Assembly (NCBI GenBank): GCA_902560505.1 | Contig: CACELY010000006.1 | Coordinates: 1 to 46,379, forward strand | DNA: 46,379 nt | Source: an uncultured Alphaproteobacteria bacterium | GTDB lineage: Bacteria > Pseudomonadota > Alphaproteobacteria > Rhodobacterales > Rhodobacteraceae | Direction: 5' to 3' | Shown here: piece after piece, positions 41,836-46,379 of the stretch | How the letters are laid out: every line of letters starts with the position of its first letter | Position numbering within the stretch: the stretch's first letter is position 1 | Made by a program: the position numbers and the translations under genes | Notes under the pieces: generated by a model | The model's input: the letters and a program-made list of their open reading frames with translations, nothing else | Told to the model about the DNA's origin: nothing | Database searches by the model: none

Positions 41836-44394
41836 TTGGCTGAAGTTAAATATAAATTTCTTAAAGACTACGTTCCCCCTATTTATAGACAGCAGTCTGT
41901 TTCACTGGAATTTTTCTTAGACCCTAAAAAAACAGTCCTTAAGTCTAAGATCCACTTTTCACATAACGATGACAAACCAACAGATTTAATACTGCAAGGT
42001 GAAAATATTCAGTTGAGTTATCTGAAAATAGATGGCAAGCAGATTGTGCTAGATCATCTTACTTTAATGAAGCATAAACTAGTTATTCCCAAAAAATTTC
42101 TTGGCCCAAGAGACTTTCAGGTTGAGATGGAAAATATTCTTAATCCATCAATAAATAAAACCCTAGAGGGGCTATATTTGTCTGAGGGCATTTTCGTAAC
42201 GCAATGTGAGCCCGAAGGATTTAGAAAGCTATGCTATTCTCTTGATCGCCCAGATGTGCTTTCTACTTACACGGTAAGAATACATGGATCATATGCTCAC
42301 ATGCTATCTAACGGAAACCCGGTAACAATTTCAAATAATTATTCTGAATGGTACGATCCATTTCCAAAACCTAGCTATCTTTTTGCGCTGGTGGCAGGTG
42401 ATCTAGTGTTTGATGAAGAAACTTATACAACTTTATCTGGGAAATTAGTAATAATAAAAATTTTTTACCAAAAAGAGCACGTTGGCAAAGCAAAGCATGC
42501 ACTTAATTGTGTAAAAAAAGCAATGGCGTGGGATGAAATTAATTATGGCCGTGAGTATGATCTCGATGTTTTTAATATAGTGGCTGTCGATGACTTTAAT
42601 GCGGGAGCAATGGAAAATAAAGGCCTTAATATTTTCAATTCCAAATACATACTTAATGATGATGACACTTCTACAGACTCAGATTATGCTAATACAGAAG
42701 CGATCATAGCACATGAATATTTCCATAACTGGACTGGGAATAGGGTAACCTGTCGTGATTGGTTCCAACTATGTTTGAAAGAAGGGCTTACTGTTTTTCG
42801 TGAACAGGAATACATGGAAGACCAATTAGAGAAAGAAATTTCCCGTATAAACCAAGCAGATTTCCTTATAAAAAACCAGTTTAAAGAGGACTCAGGACCA
42901 CTTTCGCATTCTGCTAGACCGACAAGGTACCTTGAAATAAATAATTTTTACACAGCTACAGTTTATGAAAAAAGTGCAGAGATTATAAGAATGCTCAAAA
43001 AAATTATTGGAAGAGAAAAGTTTTTAGAAGGAATGGATCAGTTTTTTAAAAATCAAGATGGGTGCGCATGTACGCTGGAAGACTTTCAAAAAGATTTTGA
43101 ACTTGTTTTAAGCAAAAATTTAGAAAAATTTTTTAAATGGTTCCATGAACCAGGAACACCAAAGTTAGTTGTTTCTGAAAAATTTGTTGGCAAAAATTAC
43201 AAAGTGATATTTAGACAAGAAAAGCCAATAAATCAAAGAAAATATTCTAATAAAGTCATACCCATAACATATAAGATTTTAAACAGTAAGGGCCAATTTT
43301 TACAGCCAGAGAAAACGCTCATACTTGATGAAAAAACAACCTCAATTGAATTAAAGAATCTAAGTAAAAAACCAGCTATTTCTCTATTGAATTCCTTTTC
43401 AGCCCCAGTAATAGTTGAATTTAAACAATCGATTGATGATTTATTTGCTATTTTGGAGTTTGAAACAGATTTCACAAGCGTGTGGATGACCAAAAAGAAG
43501 CTCGACAACATAATGTTGGAAAAAATAAGCTCTGATCAACCCTCTGTAGAAATTGTTATCTCTAGAATTTATGAGATTCTTATTAATAAAGTTCATACCC
43601 CTTCACTTCTTGCAAAGCTTCTAGAACCGCTCAATGATAATGAGTACTTCTCTAAATTATTAGAAACAACCACACCTGACCCAAAAGCCATGCAAACAGA
43701 CCTTCGTAAATACGAAGATTTATACAAGAGGTACTTTGAGGAGTTTTCTATAACTTACTTGAAGAGTTTTATACACAACAGACAATATTTGAGAGAAAAT
43801 TCAAATTACCAGGAAAGACTGTTAGCATGTGCGTTAATGTTTTTGAATAGAGGTACAAATTTCCTTGATGATTTGCTTGATATTATTTTTAATACTTCGA
43901 ATAATATGAGCTTAAAGGTTTCGTGCCTAATTAACTACATCGGCAGAAAAGATAAAAAAGAAAATATCAAAAAGTTCTATCTACAATATGGGAAAAACAA
44001 GGCCCTGTTGAATAAATGGTTTGCCACCCAAATACAATATTCAACTCCTAAATTGGCTTTAGATCGACTCCGCGAACTGACAACTCATAGCGATTTCAAT
44101 ATGCTTAACCCCAATAACTTCCATAGCGTAATAGGAACTTTTGCAAAAAGAAATTTCTATGCTTTCCATCAAAAAGATGGGAGTGGATATAAGGAAATAG
44201 CAGATTGGATAAAAAAAATTGATCCAGAAAATCCCCAAATCGCTGCAAATACTACTAAGGCTTTTGAGCAAATCAAATTCTTACCCAATATTTACCGGGC
44301 AAAAGCAAAAGATGCTTTAAATGCTCTTTCCAATGGCAATAATCTCTCAAAAGACACTTCTGAATTACTTAACAAGATTGAGGAGTCTTTATAA
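41836..44394 (+). CDS. pepN: Aminopeptidase N, M1 family
   Basis: PepN is a broad zinc aminopeptidase in the cytosol. The 852 residues match the bacterial length (about 870). The exopeptidase motif GAMENKG lies at 257-263 and the zinc site HEYFHNWTGNR begins at 293, with the third ligand Glu in LKEGLTVFREQE. Family blocks VYEKSAEIIRML and the C-terminal armadillo-like region are present. The start is TTG, set by a strong AAGGAGG six bases upstream at 41824-41830; an ATG alternative nearby is lacking. GatB follows on the same strand after about 60 bases. Confidence 0.97.
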   Translation: MAEVKYKFLKDYVPPIYRQQSVSLEFFLDPKKTVLKSKIHFSHNDDKPTDLILQGENIQLSYLKIDGKQIVLDHLTLMKHKLVIPKKFLGPRDFQVEMENILNPSINKTLEGLYLSEGIFVTQCEPEGFRKLCYSLDRPDVLSTYTVRIHGSYAHMLSNGNPVTISNNYSEWYDPFPKPSYLFALVAGDLVFDEETYTTLSGKLVIIKIFYQKEHVGKAKHALNCVKKAMAWDEINYGREYDLDVFNIVAVDDFNAGAMENKGLNIFNSKYILNDDDTSTDSDYANTEAIIAHEYFHNWTGNRVTCRDWFQLCLKEGLTVFREQEYMEDQLEKEISRINQADFLIKNQFKEDSGPLSHSARPTRYLEINNFYTATVYEKSAEIIRMLKKIIGREKFLEGMDQFFKNQDGCACTLEDFQKDFELVLSKNLEKFFKWFHEPGTPKLVVSEKFVGKNYKVIFRQEKPINQRKYSNKVIPITYKILNSKGQFLQPEKTLILDEKTTSIELKNLSKKPAISLLNSFSAPVIVEFKQSIDDLFAILEFETDFTSVWMTKKKLDNIMLEKISSDQPSVEIVISRIYEILINKVHTPSLLAKLLEPLNDNEYFSKLLETTTPDPKAMQTDLRKYEDLYKRYFEEFSITYLKSFIHNRQYLRENSNYQERLLACALMFLNRGTNFLDDLLDIIFNTSNNMSLKVSCLINYIGRKDKKENIKKFYLQYGKNKALLNKWFATQIQYSTPKLALDRLRELTTHSDFNMLNPNNFHSVIGTFAKRNFYAFHQKDGSGYKEIADWIKKIDPENPQIAANTTKAFEQIKFLPNIYRAKAKDALNALSNGNNLSKDTSELLNKIEESL

Positions 44395-44457
44395 TGTTTT
44401 TTATTGATTATAGGAACAGGTTTAGATACTGATTGCGTAGAAAAGCGAAAAAGAAAA

Positions 44458-45951
44458 ATGAACATAGAAAAGTCACAGCTGATAAGAGGAGCAAAGAGCG
44501 ATTTCGTTTTTGTAATAGGGTTAGAAGTTCATGCTCAAGTTAGATCAAACTCTAAACTATTTTCAGGTGCTTCAACCCAGTTTGGCGCTGAACCAAACTC
44601 TAATGTAAGCTTTATAGATGCTGGTATGCCTGGAATGCTACCTGTAGTCAATTCATTTTGCATCCAGCAGGCAGTAAAAACGGGCCTTGGAATAAATGCG
44701 AAAATTAATCTTATTTCAAGATTTGATAGAAAGAACTACTTCTATCCTGATTTGCCACAAGGTTACCAAATTAGCCAATTATACGAACCTATTGTTGGAA
44801 AAGGAAAGATATCGATTCAAACAGAAGAGAAATTACAAAAAGAGGTAGGTATCGAAAGAATTCACCTCGAACAAGATGCAGGAAAGTCTATACATGACAT
44901 GGATCCAACCACCAGTTTTGTTGATTTGAACAGAACCGGTATTGCGCTAATGGAAATTGTTTCCAAACCAGAAATCAATAGCCCATTCGAAGCTGTAGAG
45001 TATATAAAAAAATTAAGATTGATAATGAGGTATCTTGAAACATGTGATGGTAATATGCAAGAGGGGTCCTTGAGAGCAGATGTAAATGTTTCAGTTTGTG
45101 AGATCAACGCCTTTCAAAAATTTATAGAAACAGATGATTATGACTTACTTGGGACTAGGTGCGAGATAAAGAATATGAACTCACTAAAATTTATACAACA
45201 AGCAATAAATTTTGAAGCTCGCAGACAAATAAAACTTATAGAGGCTGGAAAAAAAGTTGATCAGGAAACGCGCCTGTATGACCCAAATAAGAATGAAACG
45301 CGTCCTTTAAGGAGTAAAGAAGATGCGCATGATTACCGGTATTTCCCGTGTCCTGATTTATTAAAGATAGTCCTAGAAAGAGGGTGGGTTGATAAAATTC
45401 GAGATGATCTCCCAGAGTTACCTGACCAGAAGCAACTTAGATTTATTGACGATTTTAATATTACACCCTATGACGCCGAGGTAATAGTCGCAGATAAAGT
45501 AACAGCTGAGTTTTTTGAGGCTATAGCGACAAATACGGATGGGAAAATAGCAGCAAATTTACTTATTAATGAGTTATTTGGTCGATTAAATAAGGACAAT
45601 TTATCTTTCAGCGAAAATCCAACTACAGTTGGACAGATAAGAGAATTAATAAAGCTCATAAAGTCAGATCAAATCTCTAGTAAGGGAGCTAAAGAGATTT
45701 TCGATCACATTTGGACATCTGGAGGCAATCCTAGTGAGCTAATTGATATTTTGGGGCTTCGTCAAGTGCAAGATACAAGTCTGATCGAACAAATAGTTGA
45801 TGGTGTTATAAAAGAAAATCCATCTCAGGTGGATAAAGTCAAAAGCAATCCAAAACTGATTGGTTGGTTTGTTGGACAAGTAATGAAAAAATCCGAAGGA
45901 AAAGCAGACCCAAAAATCATTAATAAAATTCTTAATGAAAAACTTAAGTAA
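44458..45951 (+). CDS. gatB: Aspartyl/glutamyl-tRNA amidotransferase subunit B
   Basis: GatB is the kinase and tRNA-binding subunit that, with GatA and GatC, converts Glu-tRNA-Gln (and Asp-tRNA-Asn) to the amide. The 497 residues contain FVIGLEVHAQVRSNSKLFSG, the kinase region KNYFYPDLPQGYQISQ, LEQDAGKS, VDLNRTGIALMEIVSKPEI, GSLRADVNVSV, and the C-terminal YqeY-type domain ending IINKILNEKL. The track starts at TTG 44404, adding 18 residues unlike the family; ATG 44458 (MNIEKSQLIRG) matches relatives. gatA and gatC are not in the window; gatB alone is usual in Rhodobacterales. Confidence 0.97.
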   Translation: MNIEKSQLIRGAKSDFVFVIGLEVHAQVRSNSKLFSGASTQFGAEPNSNVSFIDAGMPGMLPVVNSFCIQQAVKTGLGINAKINLISRFDRKNYFYPDLPQGYQISQLYEPIVGKGKISIQTEEKLQKEVGIERIHLEQDAGKSIHDMDPTTSFVDLNRTGIALMEIVSKPEINSPFEAVEYIKKLRLIMRYLETCDGNMQEGSLRADVNVSVCEINAFQKFIETDDYDLLGTRCEIKNMNSLKFIQQAINFEARRQIKLIEAGKKVDQETRLYDPNKNETRPLRSKEDAHDYRYFPCPDLLKIVLERGWVDKIRDDLPELPDQKQLRFIDDFNITPYDAEVIVADKVTAEFFEAIATNTDGKIAANLLINELFGRLNKDNLSFSENPTTVGQIRELIKLIKSDQISSKGAKEIFDHIWTSGGNPSELIDILGLRQVQDTSLIEQIVDGVIKENPSQVDKVKSNPKLIGWFVGQVMKKSEGKADPKIINKILNEKLK

Positions 45952-46090
45952 TCAAAAAATCATCCTACCGAGGAATATCGGTTCGGAACTTACTGTTTTT
46001 TATAGGTTTTGAATTCTACTTTAATTACAATAGAAAAAAGAACAAATTTGCTTTAGTGTTATTAGTGGTAAATAATACTAACTCTTCATT

Positions 46091-46345
46091 TTATTGAAAT
46101 TTTATTGATAGCGCATGAATATTTTTAATTAGGCTAGAACCTAAAGCCTTATGAATAGCTCTTTCTCGAGATACCCTCGACATTTTCTCAAAAATCTTTG
46201 CACGTATTACTATTTTAAAATGAGTTTGTGCTCCATCCTTAAACCCAACATGACCACGATGTAGCTCACTTTCATCTACAACCTCTAAAAAAACAGGTTC
46301 AAAGGTTTTTCGTAGGGTTTTATCTATTATGGTTACGTAATTCAT
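46091..46345 (-). CDS. bolA: BolA family protein
   Basis: BolA proteins partner monothiol glutaredoxins in iron-sulfur trafficking and in some bacteria affect cell shape. The 84 residues carry the family core: a KLRKTFEP-like helix (DKTLRKTFEPVFLEVVDES), the HRGH motif in SELHRGHVGF, THFKIVIRAKIF, and VSRERAIHKALGSSLIKNIHALSIKF with the conserved late His. It is complete. Convergent gatB lies 139 bases away; the gap holds only AT-rich sequence and a weak 5-bp hairpin. Nothing is visible between its start and the window end. Confidence 0.93.
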   Translation of the reverse strand: MNYVTIIDKTLRKTFEPVFLEVVDESELHRGHVGFKDGAQTHFKIVIRAKIFEKMSRVSRERAIHKALGSSLIKNIHALSIKFQ

Positions 46346-46379
46346 ATATTTTATCTAAAAGGTTAAATTTTTTCTTGGT

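Noticed and set aside
45967-45982. ACCGA-GGAATA-TCGGT hairpin after gatB as an intrinsic terminator.
   Set aside because: The stem is only 5 bp and the T run starts about 14 bases later, so it does not fit a Rho-independent terminator.

Overview
The window looks like core chromosome of an AT-rich, streamlined marine alphaproteobacterium, most likely a pelagic Rhodobacterales-type organism. This rests on gene content and order, not on a database search. Supporting signs are the folB(long form)-gph-folP-glmM-serC-serA-purA run, the glyQ-small membrane protein-glyS-ppdK-wall hydrolase run, DUF177-rpmF-plsX-ihfA-merR-tRNA-Pro, dgt/ErpA back to back, argS-SPOR-scpA-scpB, a one-cysteine DksA, a double-domain Dcd and solitary gatB. 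No IS, prophage, CRISPR, rRNA or integron sequence was recognised, and base composition looks uniform, so I see no acquired island.

Layout. 1-15.2 kb is almost entirely minus strand: purA (cut by the window edge), serA, serC, glmM, folP, gph, folB fusion, SleB-type hydrolase, ppdK-like, glyS, a DUF6446-like protein, glyQ and folE. It covers serine, purine, folate and cell-wall precursor synthesis plus glycyl-tRNA charging. 15.4-22.7 kb is mostly plus: pyrC-pyrE, then (minus) olsB, msrB, (minus) a BamE-like lipoprotein, DUF177-rpmF-plsX, ihfA-merR-tRNA-Pro-dcd. 22.7-27.7 kb is minus: scpB, scpA, SPOR protein, argS, dgt. 27.7-33.5 kb holds erpA-xthA (plus), an FAD monooxygenase and dksA (minus), and a plus-strand cluster of MoxR ATPase, a 50-residue two-helix membrane protein, a CoxE-type VWA protein and an M48 membrane protease. 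33.5-38.6 kb is a complete soxBDAG operon for heterotetrameric sarcosine oxidase (minus). 38.7-46.4 kb holds ccmI (short), ruvX, dusA, a PuuD-like amidotransferase, pepN, gatB and bolA.

Genes are packed tightly. Several pairs overlap by ATGA, TTGA or TAATG, several convergent pairs have 0-7 bases between stop codons or overlap, and no gap exceeds about 200 bases. TTG and GTG starts are common.

I did not find a clear-cut new defence or mobile system. The points most worth checking are: a ppdK product whose C-terminal PEP/pyruvate half is intact but whose ATP-grasp half has lost its signature motifs; an FAD monooxygenase with no ATG/GTG/TTG start that continues in frame from the dksA stop codon; the MoxR/small membrane protein/VWA/M48 cluster; a dcd start four bases after a CCA-encoding tRNA; and fabH and nagZ missing from neighbourhoods where relatives usually carry them.
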